In this document: positions 1 to 8,571 of the stretch, piece by piece
How positions within the stretch are numbered: position 1 is the first letter of the stretch
How the letters are laid out: the number at the start of each line of letters is the position of its first letter
Assembly: GCA_038210445.1 (NCBI GenBank)
Contig: JBBQWQ010000001.1
Location: 1-64,000 of the forward strand
DNA length: 64,000 nt
From: JABFRG01 sp038210445
Lineage (GTDB): Bacteria; Myxococcota_A; Polyangia; Polyangiales; Polyangiaceae
Direction: 5' to 3'
Notes under the pieces: model-generated
The model's input: the letters and a program-made list of their open reading frames with translations, nothing else
Told to the model about the DNA's origin: nothing
The model's database searches: none
Made by a program: the position numbers and the translations under genes

Positions 1-1
1 C

Positions 2-229
2 GTGCTGTCGCTTGCGCACTGGGACCGAATCCTCCAAGCCGAGCTTTACGCGACGAGCTCGCGAATTGACTGGCGCACCCGTTTGAAGCGAACTTTTGAC
101 GTTGACCTTCGTGTCTGTGTCCGATGCGGAGGCAAGCTCACCGTCCGCGCCGCCTTTACCGACCCGGCCTCCGTGGCCAAGCTCCTCGCCGCCCTCCGCA
201 GTCCTCGCGCACCACCGACCGCAGCCTGA
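2..229 (+). pseudogene. C-terminal fragment of an IS91-like transposase
   Basis: The frame is open at the left edge and ends with TGA at 227-229. It encodes a basic stretch followed by a CxRCGGKL zinc-knuckle-like motif and a 'DPASVAKLLAAL' helix, the usual ending of Y2 (IS91-type) transposases in myxobacteria. The catalytic region lies outside the window, so I cannot tell whether the element is intact. The neighbouring transposition ATPase fragment suggests a decayed insertion site. The family call is from recognised C-terminal motifs only. Confidence 0.5.
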
Positions 230-320
230 CCCCTCAGGAGCTGGCGCGACACGTCGCGCATGGGCGGAGCTGCGCCCGCGGCCGCCCTGACCAAGTAGAC
301 CATTCCAGTGCCGATGGCCT

Positions 321-572
321 TTGACCGTACTCTCGACGTTCGGGCCCCTTCCGCTCGCCGCAGGAAACGCCAGCCTGATGACCACCGAGCTGCGAGTCAC
401 GCTCGCCGACCACGCCGCAGGAAACTTCCGCGTCCTCATGAATCTCGCCGACGAGCTTCTCTCCGTCGCCACCGACCGGGACCTCTCCCGCCTCGACGAG
501 AAGCTCTACCTCGAGGTCTTCGCCCAGACGCCGAAGCCGAAGGCCTCTGCAACCGCTGCACGAAAACGATAG
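321..572 (+). pseudogene. C-terminal fragment of an AAA+ transposition helper ATPase
   Basis: From about position 357 the frame encodes 'DHAAGNFRVLMNLADELL' and 'RLDEKLYLEVF', which match the C-terminal lid of TnsC/ExeA-like ATPases that accompany transposases. Walker A and B motifs are absent, so only the last quarter of such a protein remains and no true start is visible. Together with the transposase tail just upstream this is insertion-element debris. Confidence 0.5.
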
Positions 573-1089
573 CGAGACTCCCCACACGGACCGGCGGGTG
601 TGACGCAATGCGCCCCGCTCCTTTCCTGCTCGCGGACCCCTCAAACTACGTGCTCATGCTCACGGTGTCGTTGCAGGGCATGCCCCAGTGCGAGCGCTTC
701 TATCGAGCGGTGGTACCAATGGCCGGGAACAGGGCGCGCAGGGCGTGATCACCCACTTCTCACCGTGGCGCATTCGGGGCAGTTTCGGGGCGACGGCCGA
801 TGGACCGCGGTGTGCTTCCTGAGAGGTCGTGCGCACCTTCCCCCGCCGTTGCTCTCTCGATCCGTACCTGGGTGCGAGCGGGTGCGCGGCGCGACCGAAG
901 AGACCCGGGGCTTCGCATCGATGGCCACGAAGGCGACAAAGGATGCCGCGATCGTGCCGGACACCCACGTACCCTTGCTGGCCCCTCGACGCAGCGCTAG
1001 CGCTCGCTTTGGTCGCACCAAAGCTCAACCACGATATGCCTCGCTACCGATACACAGCATAGCCCACGCTCACCACGAAGGTCGTCCCC
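573..1089. other. Intergenic region, no gene supported
   Basis: About 500 bases between the transposition debris and the AraC-type gene. Open frames here overlap each other and show no domain or ribosome binding site that I can support. It is probably further decayed insertion-element flank plus the promoter of the downstream regulator. Confidence 0.4.
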
Positions 1090-2040
1090 ATGCAATCGTT
1101 CGAGCCACCGTTCGCCTCTTCTCCTGTTCCATCGCCTCCGAGCGCCCGAGGCGGAGATGCGATTGTAGGTCCCCACCTGGTGGTGGTGTTTCCCGACGAA
1201 CGGACGACGATGGTGCGCGCCAGCGGCCGCGTCGACGAGGCCGACGCAGAACGACTCGAGGAGGTAATCGTGAGCGCCGAGAAGCACGGGCGGGTGCCGC
1301 AGCGCGTGCTCTTCGACTTTGGTCGTCTTCGGGGCACCGATCCGCGCGACCTCGATCGCATCCTGGCGCTCTATAGCCAGCACCGTACTCTTCTCGAGCG
1401 CTTGATCGACACCGCCGCGCTCGTTCCCCCCGCGGGCATATACGGAGCCGCGGTTCATGGCCTTTCGTCGTTTCTCGGCACCCGCGAACCGTGGCTGTTG
1501 CGAGCGAACGAAGTCGAGGCCTGCCTGGCGCTCGGCGCGCGGCTCCAAGACCTCGAGAGCTGCCTGGCTCCGGAGGCGCTGCGGGCGTGGCAAGGCGTGG
1601 AAGAAGACGCCAACGTCAGCGTGGTCGACGCCCTCCGCGAGCTCTTGCGCGAGAATGTGGCCGACGCTTCGGTGGAGTGGGCCGCGCGCGGCCTGAGCTC
1701 GTCGAAGCGCACCTTGCAGCGCGCGCTACAGGCACAAGGCAAAACGTTTCGTGAGCTGGTTTGCGAGGCCCGGGTCGAGCGCGCCAAGCACCTGCTCACC
1801 GAGACGACGCTCAAGCTTGCTGCCATCTCGCTCGAGGTCGGCCTGCAAAAGCCTCAGCACCTCCGCAAGATCTTCCTCACCCAGGTGGGGGTGAGCCCAC
1901 TCGAGTACCGCCGCGCAGGGCACGCGAAGGTGGAGGGTGAAGTGGATTCCGTCGAGGGGTCGGACCGACTGGTAATGCAATCGGGGTTCTTCCCTGCAGC
2001 GACCGCCGCCGCAGGGCCCGCCCAAGAACGCTGCGGGTGA
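1090..2040 (+). CDS. AraC-family regulator with STAS-like N-terminal domain
   Basis: 316 residues. The last ~100 residues form an AraC/XylS double helix-turn-helix: 'SSSKRTLQRALQ' in the first unit and 'KLAAISLEVGL...LRKIFLTQVGVSPLEYRR' in the second. The N-terminal ~150 residues contain 'VRASGRVDEADAERLEEVI' and 'VLFDFGRLRGTD', which look like an alternating alpha/beta STAS/SpoIIAA-like fold rather than a sugar-binding cupin. The ATG at 1090 is preceded by GAAGG at a suitable distance. It is convergent with the lipoprotein operon downstream. The effector and targets cannot be read from the sequence. Confidence 0.75.
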   Translation: MQSFEPPFASSPVPSPPSARGGDAIVGPHLVVVFPDERTTMVRASGRVDEADAERLEEVIVSAEKHGRVPQRVLFDFGRLRGTDPRDLDRILALYSQHRTLLERLIDTAALVPPAGIYGAAVHGLSSFLGTREPWLLRANEVEACLALGARLQDLESCLAPEALRAWQGVEEDANVSVVDALRELLRENVADASVEWAARGLSSSKRTLQRALQAQGKTFRELVCEARVERAKHLLTETTLKLAAISLEVGLQKPQHLRKIFLTQVGVSPLEYRRAGHAKVEGEVDSVEGSDRLVMQSGFFPAATAAAGPAQERCG

Positions 2041-2057
2041 GGTGCCTCGGAGAAGCC

Positions 2058-2089
2058 CAGGGCGCGCGTGCGTTGGGCGCGCCGCCCTG
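2058..2089. terminator. Candidate bidirectional hairpin terminator
   Basis: CAGGGC-GCGCG, a 9-base loop, then CGCGC-C-GCCCTG forms an 11-bp stem with one bulged base. It lies between the convergent stops at 2040 and 2134. There is no U-tract, so termination is inferred from position and stem strength only. Confidence 0.4.
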
Positions 2090-2133
2090 TGAGGTCGCGG
2101 GCGCGCATTCCGGCGTCCCGCGCATCTCTCCAA

Positions 2134-2850
2134 CTAAGGTTGCCGGCGAACGAACACGTAGCCGCCCTTGGTGGCGCCCCATACTTGCTTGTCGCTTGCG
2201 TCCCAGCCGCGGTCCCACGATTTCAGGCCGTCGCGGGTGAGCGACACGTCGGTGGTCGCGTAGGTGGCGCCGTTGAGCGTGCTCTGACAACGAATGCCCT
2301 GGGCGTCGAGCGCAAACTGCCGGCCGTCCCAGCGCCGCTCGCCGGTGGCACCTTCGAAGTGGTCCCCTGTCCAGTGCATCTGCACGCCGCATCCGGGCCG
2401 CGGCGTTGCGATGGCGGCGTCGGTGATGGGCTCGATATCGCGCTTGCAGGCGCCAATCCACGGCTTGGGGTCGGCGAATTCGAGGACCCGCGAGATGGCA
2501 TTGTCGTCGTCGACCGGCTCGATCACGTAGAGGCGCTGGCGGTAGGGCGCGGAGAGCGTTTCCATGCGCGCCTGCTCCACGTAGATGATCCGCGTGCCGA
2601 AGGCCTTGGCGTCTACCGGGCAGGTCTGCAACTGAATGGCAAAGTAGGTGGGGTCGGTGATGGACTGGTCCTTGGAGTCGAAGCGACCGAGCAGATATTC
2701 GGTGAGCCGATCGGCGGTGGCCTCGGCCTTGGTGGGCTGCGCCGCGGCATCTACGCCGCCGCCATCCACCGGAGTCACCGGCGCCGGTGCGGCAGACGAG
2801 CAGGCCATTGACGAGAGAACCAGCGTAAGTGCAGAAATTCGAAGTTTCAT
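2134..2850 (-). CDS. CpeT/CpcT-like (DUF1001) lipoprotein
   Basis: 238 residues from an ATG at 2850. The upstream in-frame extension overlaps the preceding gene and is not used. A signal peptide ends in lipobox SMAC-SS. The mature part carries CpeT/CpcT signatures: 'LTEYLLGRFDSKDQS', 'VEQA...APYRQRLY', 'GCGVQMHW', and 'SLTRDGLKSWDRGWD' followed by 'QVWGATKGGYVFVR'. In cyanobacteria this fold attaches bilins to phycobiliproteins. Heterotrophic members exist with unknown roles, and a lipoprotein form would sit in the periplasm or outer membrane. The start is 2 bp from the stop of the upstream Cys-rich lipoprotein gene, so the two are probably co-transcribed. The family call is fairly secure, the function is not. 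Confidence 0.75.
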   Translation of the reverse strand: MKLRISALTLVLSSMACSSAAPAPVTPVDGGGVDAAAQPTKAEATADRLTEYLLGRFDSKDQSITDPTYFAIQLQTCPVDAKAFGTRIIYVEQARMETLSAPYRQRLYVIEPVDDDNAISRVLEFADPKPWIGACKRDIEPITDAAIATPRPGCGVQMHWTGDHFEGATGERRWDGRQFALDAQGIRCQSTLNGATYATTDVSLTRDGLKSWDRGWDASDKQVWGATKGGYVFVRRQP

Positions 2851-2852
2851 CT

Positions 2853-3896
2853 TCACTTTCCTCCGCAGAAGACCGGGCCGCCACAAACGCGGGTGGCGAA
2901 GGTGGGGCCGGCGCAGGTGCCGGTGTGCAGGCTGCTGCATTCGCTATCGCCCTGACACGAGGCACCATCGGCTTTGAGGGCGTCGCAGGTACCCGTGGGG
3001 CCGCAATACGTGCTCGCGTTGCAAATTTGCAGCGGCCCGGTGAGGGCGTCGCAGCGATCGCCCAGCTTGGAGTCGATGGAGGGCCCGGTGCACTTTCCTG
3101 GCGCTCGCAAGGTCGAGTTGTCGCACTGGTGGTCGGGCTCGCAGAAGAGCAGGGTGAGCCCGGCCTCGGGTGAAGCGTCTGCTTGCAGGTAGGTGCCACA
3201 CGACTCTCCGGTCTTGCGCCACGCGGTGCAGACTTTCTTGTCGCTGCAGAATCCCAAGTTGGGGTCACAGTCGCCGTAGAACGTCGAGTCGCCCGTTTGG
3301 CACGTCGTTCCGATGGGGGTGACCTTGGTGAAAACCTCGTTCCGGCGCACGCCCTGACACTTTTCGTCGAAGAGGGCTGCCGTGAGCGACGTCTCGCCGC
3401 AGGTGGCAGCCTTCACGGTGGCGATGCATGCGGCGCCCTTGGCGTCGTTGAAGCGCACCGACCCGCGCACGGCCCACGCGCCCCACTTCTGATGCAACTT
3501 TCCGAGCGTGGTCGCCAGCGTGGCTGCGCACGCGGCCGGTTGGGGAGCCGAAGGCAGCTCGAAGGGCTTTTGCATGAACTGCCCGAAGTACCGTTCGTAG
3601 TCGCCCGGGTTGCAGCAGTTCGCGATCTGGTCGCAGATGGCCTTGGCCATGTCTGCGTCGAACTGCGTGATGCGCGCCGGTGCAGTAGGGTCGGGTACGA
3701 GGCCGGCGGTAGACGCCTCGGGTGGCGCGGTCTGGTCTTGCGGTGGCGCGGCAGAGTCTTCGATGGGGGCGCTCCCCGAGTCTTGAACGACCGGGCCGTC
3801 GGCCGGCGGGGCAGGATCCGACGAGCAGGCGATGGCTGCGCCGATGGCGAGGGCGGGGACAACGAACACTGCGAGCTTGGGAAGGTGTGACTGCAC
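2853..3896 (-). CDS. Cys-rich secreted lipoprotein
   Basis: 347 residues from a GTG at 3896, chosen because AGGAGG lies six bases upstream. An in-frame ATG at 3962 lacks such a site. The signal peptide ends in lipobox AIAC-SSD, followed by an acidic/Pro-rich linker. The body has regularly spaced cysteines ('CQTGDSTFYGDCDPNLGFC', 'KVCTAWRKTGESCG', 'CDALTGPLQICNASTYC') resembling the Dickkopf-like Cys-rich lipoproteins that are common in myxobacteria. No catalytic motif is seen. It is first in a two-gene operon with the CpeT-like gene and is divergent from the sigma-54 activator at 4013. Confidence 0.7.
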   Translation of the reverse strand: MQSHLPKLAVFVVPALAIGAAIACSSDPAPPADGPVVQDSGSAPIEDSAAPPQDQTAPPEASTAGLVPDPTAPARITQFDADMAKAICDQIANCCNPGDYERYFGQFMQKPFELPSAPQPAACAATLATTLGKLHQKWGAWAVRGSVRFNDAKGAACIATVKAATCGETSLTAALFDEKCQGVRRNEVFTKVTPIGTTCQTGDSTFYGDCDPNLGFCSDKKVCTAWRKTGESCGTYLQADASPEAGLTLLFCEPDHQCDNSTLRAPGKCTGPSIDSKLGDRCDALTGPLQICNASTYCGPTGTCDALKADGASCQGDSECSSLHTGTCAGPTFATRVCGGPVFCGGK

Positions 3897-4012
3897 GGCG
3901 AGCCTCCTGCTTCGAACGAAGCGATGCGTCGCCCCAAGCAGTGTTCGTGCCCGGCCTGCCATCGAATGGTTTCCGCACCTTCACACCGAGCAGCTATGTA
4001 TCGTTATGAGAC

Positions 4013-6760
4013 ATGACTCAGATTGATGCACATTGGGTAGAGGGCATTCGCCTGGCCATCGCCGCCGGGCGGTGGACCGATGCGGAGCGCGATCTCGCAA
4101 GGTGGCCCCACCCGGGTGGCCAAGGGGATCCTTCGGTGCTCTCGTGGTGGCGCGAGCTCAACGACGCGAGGGGAACTCGCCCCAAGACGCTGGCCGTGGT
4201 GGCCGACTTTCTTCAGGCCTTTCCCGGGCTCGCGACCGATCCCCGGGTGCGCCTGGAGCGGGGTCTTGCGCTTCGACAAGCGGGAGAGCGCGAGGCCGCG
4301 CGCCGCGAGCTACTGGCAGCGCTCGATCAGTTCGACGCCCAGAGCGCGCCGCGCGAGGTGGCTCTGGCAGAAAATGGGCTCGGCGCGAGCTATCTCTCGC
4401 CGCTCGACGCGCCGCGGGCCAAAAGGCACTTCATGCGGTCGCGGGAGATCGCCGAGCCCGCGAAGCTGTGGGATCGCGTGGCCGCGTCGGATATCAACCT
4501 CGGTCTCCTGGAGATCCAGACCGGGGAGATGGCGGCGGCGGCGGGATTGTTTCGCCGTGGGCTGGCCATGGCGGAGCGCGCCGGCGATCGGGCCCTGATG
4601 TGCCTGGCCGCCTACAACCTTGGCAACTGCCTTCACGATCTCGGACGCAACGCCTCGGCACGGCGCTTTCTGGTGCGCGCGCGCGATCTCGGTCGCGAAC
4701 GCGGACAGCTGTGGTTCGTGGCGTGGACCGCGCTCGAGCTGGGGGAGCTCGAGCGCAAAGCGGGCCGCCGCGAGAGCGCCGAACGCCACTATGCAGAGGC
4801 GCATCGCACCTTCACCGCGCTGGGCGGGCCCACCGAGACCGAGAGCGCGTGGGTGGCGTTGCGTAGGGCGGAGCTGGCGGTAGATGGCGGCGATACGACG
4901 GCCGCGCGCAAGCTCGCCAAGGCCGCGCTCAGCCCCAAGGTGGCAATGGCGCCGCGCCTGCTCATGCGCCTGCTGCTCCTGCAGCTCGCCGCCGAGGAGA
5001 GCCCTTCGGCCAAGACCGCCAAGAACCTGGAGGCGCTGGCGCGGGAGGCGGAGTCGGCGGGCCTGGTCGACGTTGCGTGGCGGGCGCGCGCTGGGGTTGC
5101 CCGCACCCTGAGCCGGGAGCTGCAGAGCCGTTGGCTCGACGGAGAAGTGCCTGCGGCGCAGCCGAAGATTGCGGAAGAGGCGGCGCGGGCGCAGGGCCTC
5201 CTCGAGGGCGTGATTCGCAACGCCCCGCGCAGCGCGCGCCGGGCGTACTTGCGCGATCACGTGCGGCGGCGCGACACCGAGTGGCTGGCACTGGTCCGCG
5301 CCATCGCCTCGGCGTCGGGCCCGGTGCGCGCCGAATCACCCCGCCCCGATGCCGGCGGACGTCGCGATTGGCTCCGCCTGCTCTTTCACGTGGGAAGCCT
5401 CGCCGAGGCCGCCGACCCGCCGCAGATTCTCGCGCGCGCGGCCGATGCGTTTCTGGAGCTTACGGGCGCCGAGCTGATGGAGCTGGTGCTCGACGCCGAC
5501 CAAGACCGCGGCCCGGCCGACGTCGTGATTCGCGATGCCGACGGGCAGTCGCGCCTGGAGCCCCCCAATACGCGACGCATTCCGCTGCACCACGGAGACC
5601 GGCGCATTGGCCACGTGCGCCTGGCGCCAACACCCATCGGCAAATCGGACGTGGAGGAGATGATAGCTTCACTCGGGAGCGTGCTTTGGCCGCTGCTGCG
5701 CGGCGCCCGGGCACGTGAGGCCTTGCGAGAGGGCACGCGCCTGCGCGATTTGGAGGCGCAACGGCTCGAGGTGGAGCTCGCCCGCGCAGAGGCCGCCCGG
5801 GGCGCGACGGACGACGCCGCGCGGCCCGGGGAGCGCGGCGGGATCATCGGTCGTAGTCCGGCCATCCACGAGATGTTTCGTCGCCTCGACCGCATCGCGC
5901 AGAGCTCGCTCTCGGTGCTGATCACCGGCGAGAGCGGAACCGGCAAGGAGCTGGTGGCCCGGGTGATTCACGACGAGAGCCCGCGCAAGTCGCGCCCGTT
6001 CGTGGCCGTGAACTGCGCGGCCATGCCCGAGGCGCTTTTGGAGACCGAGCTCTTCGGTCACTTGCGCGGCGCGTTTACCGGCGCGGAGCGAGACGCGCTC
6101 GGACTCTTCGCGGTGGCCGACGGCGGAACGCTGCTCCTCGACGAGGTGGGCGACATGTCGCTCGCCATGCAGGCCAAGCTGCTGCGCGTGCTCCAAGACG
6201 GCGAGGTGCGCCCAGTCGGGGGGCGCACCTCGCGCAAGGTCGACGTGCGCATTCTTGCCGCGACGCACCGGCCCCTGCGCGAGCTGGCGTCGCGCGGATC
6301 GTTCCGCGAAGATCTCTTCTTTCGTCTCGATGTGCTCTCGGTGCATGTGCCGCCGCTGCGCGCGCGCGGCGACGATATCGTGCTCCTGGCACGGCACTTT
6401 CTTCAGGCCATCGCGCCCACCAAAGCCTTCGGCCCGGATGCCGCCACCTGGCTCCTCGCACAAGCCTTCTCCGGCAACGTGCGCGAGCTCAAGGCGCTGG
6501 TAGAGGCCGTGGCGGTTCTCACCGAGGCTCGCATCATCCATCGGAGCGATCTCGCCGCCAAGAACGAGCGCAGGCCGGCGCGCTCGGTGCCGCGCGACGT
6601 TCCCGAGCGCCTGGAAGACCTGGAGGCGTGGGCCATTCAGCAGGCGCTCCATCGCGAACAGGGGAGCTTGGCGCGGGCGGCACGCTCGCTGGGCATCGCG
6701 CGCGCAACGCTGTATCGAAAAGTCGCCCTGTACGGGCTCACTGTGGAGCGAGCGAAGTAG
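4013..6760 (+). CDS. Sigma-54-dependent activator with TPR and GAF-like sensor region
   Basis: 915 residues. The N-terminal ~430 residues are helical repeats of TPR type (e.g. 'ALAENGLGASYLSPLDAPRAK', 'ALMCLAAYNLGNCLHDLGR'), followed by a GAF-like region (~440-600) and a short coiled coil. The AAA+ module (~610-840) is complete: Walker A GESGTGKE, a GAFTGA loop for sigma-54 contact, Walker B 'GGTLLLDEVGDM', and the arginine region 'REDLFFRLDVL'. A Fis-type helix-turn-helix ends the protein ('GSLARAARSLGIARATLYRK'). It should therefore activate sigma-54 promoters, with the TPR/GAF part sensing a partner or ligand. It is divergent from the Cys-rich lipoprotein operon, a possible target. Confidence 0.88.
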   Translation: MTQIDAHWVEGIRLAIAAGRWTDAERDLARWPHPGGQGDPSVLSWWRELNDARGTRPKTLAVVADFLQAFPGLATDPRVRLERGLALRQAGEREAARRELLAALDQFDAQSAPREVALAENGLGASYLSPLDAPRAKRHFMRSREIAEPAKLWDRVAASDINLGLLEIQTGEMAAAAGLFRRGLAMAERAGDRALMCLAAYNLGNCLHDLGRNASARRFLVRARDLGRERGQLWFVAWTALELGELERKAGRRESAERHYAEAHRTFTALGGPTETESAWVALRRAELAVDGGDTTAARKLAKAALSPKVAMAPRLLMRLLLLQLAAEESPSAKTAKNLEALAREAESAGLVDVAWRARAGVARTLSRELQSRWLDGEVPAAQPKIAEEAARAQGLLEGVIRNAPRSARRAYLRDHVRRRDTEWLALVRAIASASGPVRAESPRPDAGGRRDWLRLLFHVGSLAEAADPPQILARAADAFLELTGAELMELVLDADQDRGPADVVIRDADGQSRLEPPNTRRIPLHHGDRRIGHVRLAPTPIGKSDVEEMIASLGSVLWPLLRGARAREALREGTRLRDLEAQRLEVELARAEAARGATDDAARPGERGGIIGRSPAIHEMFRRLDRIAQSSLSVLITGESGTGKELVARVIHDESPRKSRPFVAVNCAAMPEALLETELFGHLRGAFTGAERDALGLFAVADGGTLLLDEVGDMSLAMQAKLLRVLQDGEVRPVGGRTSRKVDVRILAATHRPLRELASRGSFREDLFFRLDVLSVHVPPLRARGDDIVLLARHFLQAIAPTKAFGPDAATWLLAQAFSGNVRELKALVEAVAVLTEARIIHRSDLAAKNERRPARSVPRDVPERLEDLEAWAIQQALHREQGSLARAARSLGIARATLYRKVALYGLTVERAK

Positions 6761-6864
6761 CAGGGTCTCCTACCAAAACGATGCCCGGCGGCGATTGCGA
6801 TCAGAAGCGCGCGCTCGAGAGCGCACGCACTCGATGTTCGCGCACGCCCTTACGGAGGTCATCC

Positions 6865-7581
6865 ATGCTCAACCGTCGTCTTGCCATCTTTGCTGCCATC
6901 TCCCTCTCGCTCTTCGCGTTGCCCGGGGCCGACACCCAGGGCTGCCAATCGCAGCCCTCCGCCGACGTCGCCCAAGACAAGATTCACACCACTTACTGGC
7001 TCTACCGCGACAGCAACACCGACAGCACCTTCGCGCGCGCACAGTTTCGCTTCGGCGGCGCCACCGGCACCTCGCTGGAGCTCACCGGGGGCGCATCGGC
7101 CTCCGAGGGTGGCACGCCCCTCGCCTGGGGCGCGCTCCTCGACTGGTACGAGAACAAGCATGCAGGATACACCAAGCAAACCACCTTCACGTACGTCGAC
7201 AGCCAGGGAAAGCGCCGCGAGGTGCCGGTGCCTGCGATCCGCGAGGTCTCCTTTCCCGACGCTGTGCCTGCCAAGCTGCCTCGCAGCGAGAGCTTCGAGC
7301 TCACCTGGGTAGGCGAGCCCCTGGTCGACGGCGAGACCATGGAAGCGGTGGTCGCGCGCGATGCCAACCGCCTCAACTTCGCGGTTTGGTACGAGACGAA
7401 AGTGGGCGCCCGCAGCGTGGTGCTCACCAAAGACGGTATGGCCAAGGTCCAGGCCGGTGGATGCATCATCACGCTGCGGCGCCACCGGAACTATCCGCTT
7501 CCGGCGGGCGCCGACACCGGCGGCGGCGGCCGCGTGACCACTACGTTTCAGCCGCTCGATCACTCCTTCGTGCTGGAGTGA
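6865..7581 (+). CDS. Secreted protein of unknown function
   Basis: 238 residues from ATG 6865, preceded by ACGGAGG at good spacing. An N-terminal signal peptide ('LAIFAAISLSLFALPGA') is followed by 'DTQGCQS', a poor lipobox, so it is either exported and cleaved or a lipoprotein. The mature part is rich in beta-type segments and charged residues with only two or three cysteines. I recognise no family. It ends two bases from the convergent gene at 7583. Confidence 0.65.
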   Translation: MLNRRLAIFAAISLSLFALPGADTQGCQSQPSADVAQDKIHTTYWLYRDSNTDSTFARAQFRFGGATGTSLELTGGASASEGGTPLAWGALLDWYENKHAGYTKQTTFTYVDSQGKRREVPVPAIREVSFPDAVPAKLPRSESFELTWVGEPLVDGETMEAVVARDANRLNFAVWYETKVGARSVVLTKDGMAKVQAGGCIITLRRHRNYPLPAGADTGGGGRVTTTFQPLDHSFVLE

Positions 7582-7582
7582 C

Positions 7583-8428
7583 TCACTGGCAGGTGTACAC
7601 CGCTTGATTGAAGCGGCGCACCGACGAGCGCTGGAGCTCCTCCGGGTCGCGCTGGCAGAGGTTGGAGAGGCTCTTGAGCTTGTTCTTGCACTCTGCGAGC
7701 AGATCGTTGGCGACCTGGATGGGCTTCTCGTGGTTGGTGCCATTGGGGTCGGTGGCGTCGCCCTGACAGATGCCGCGGCGTATGAAGTCTTGCATGATGC
7801 GCCGGCCGTGGAGGCACTGGGCGTTCTTCTCCACGCGATTGACCAGGGTGTTGCAGGTGCTCTGGTCGCGCGCGGTCGCGATGCTGATGCCGCGACACGA
7901 GGTCTCCGAGCGCTCCGGCGATCGAAGGTCGAGCGAGCCGCACGACTGCTTGTAACGCCTGTACAGGTTACTGCAAAACTTGGGCGCCGTCGTGGCGCTG
8001 GTCGTGGAGCAGGTAGACGAGCCGGTCGAAGTGAGCGGCACGCGCTGGGTATTGCCCGAGCTGCTCGTGCACATGAGATACGAGGCGCCGCCGGTGAGGA
8101 CGGCGCCAATGGCCGCCAGCGATCCGCCCGCTGCGGGCGCCAGGCATACCAGCTCGCCGCCCACCGTGACGGCCATGGCTCCGGCGCAAGCAGCGGTACC
8201 GAAGAAGGCCTGGGTGGCCACCGCGCCCAGCCCGGCCGAGGCGCCGGCGATGAGCTGACAAGCTTGCTGCCCGGTGAGATCCGACTCTGCGACCTCGTCC
8301 TGCGGCGCTTCTTCTTCCACCGGCGCGGCGCAGGCGCCGGAGCTCGCTGCGGCCAGCACGAGCAGCGAGCAGAGCGTGATGCTGATTCGGGTGATCGAGG
8401 TGCGCGAAGAGGGGGCTGTGGACTTCAT
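7583..8428 (-). CDS. Secreted protein with polymorphic-toxin-like Cys/His C-terminus
   Basis: 281 residues with a signal peptide and lipobox-like SGAC-AAP, then an acidic pro-region ending in 'ESDLTGQQAC'. Residues ~65-130 are Ala/Gly-rich and hydrophobic. The C-terminal ~120 residues contain spaced cysteines and 'RRGICQGD...NHEKPIQVANDLLAECKNKL', which resembles small secreted toxin domains of the Ntox type with a C...GD...H...C pattern. That resemblance is from memory and weak. No immunity gene is evident. A GTGAGAA box lies 77 bp upstream of the start. Confidence 0.55.
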   Translation of the reverse strand: MKSTAPSSRTSITRISITLCSLLVLAAASSGACAAPVEEEAPQDEVAESDLTGQQACQLIAGASAGLGAVATQAFFGTAACAGAMAVTVGGELVCLAPAAGGSLAAIGAVLTGGASYLMCTSSSGNTQRVPLTSTGSSTCSTTSATTAPKFCSNLYRRYKQSCGSLDLRSPERSETSCRGISIATARDQSTCNTLVNRVEKNAQCLHGRRIMQDFIRRGICQGDATDPNGTNHEKPIQVANDLLAECKNKLKSLSNLCQRDPEELQRSSVRRFNQAVYTCQ

Positions 8429-8504
8429 GTCCGCTCATTACGCACAGGGTGTGCCCAGCTCCGTCGGCGGGACGCCACGCGGGAACTTGCAGCCCCTCCA
8501 CGGG

Positions 8505-8523
8505 GTGAGAAGCCGCAGTTCCC
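8505..8523 (+). promoter_or_regulatory. GTGAGAA-N7-TTCCC box (copy 1)
   Basis: Reads GTGAGAAGCCGCAGTTCCC, 77 bp upstream of the gene starting at 8428 and beyond the stop of the gene ending at 8572. The TTCCC half also pairs with GGGAACT at 8481-8487, so this copy could form a hairpin. Function is inferred only from its recurrence across the window. Confidence 0.55.
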
Positions 8524-8571
8524 GGGTGCACGTCGCGGTTCCCGGGACTTTGCCCACCCTTCGCCGCCGAT

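Noticed and set aside
750..770. Minus-strand GTGAGAAGTGGG near the left edge
   Set aside because: Only the first half matches, there is no TTCCC half at the right spacing, and no nearby start codon.
3897..4012. Possible sigma-54 promoter in the gap before the TPR-GAF activator
   Set aside because: No GG-N10-GC pair with the TGGCAC/TTGC context could be found.
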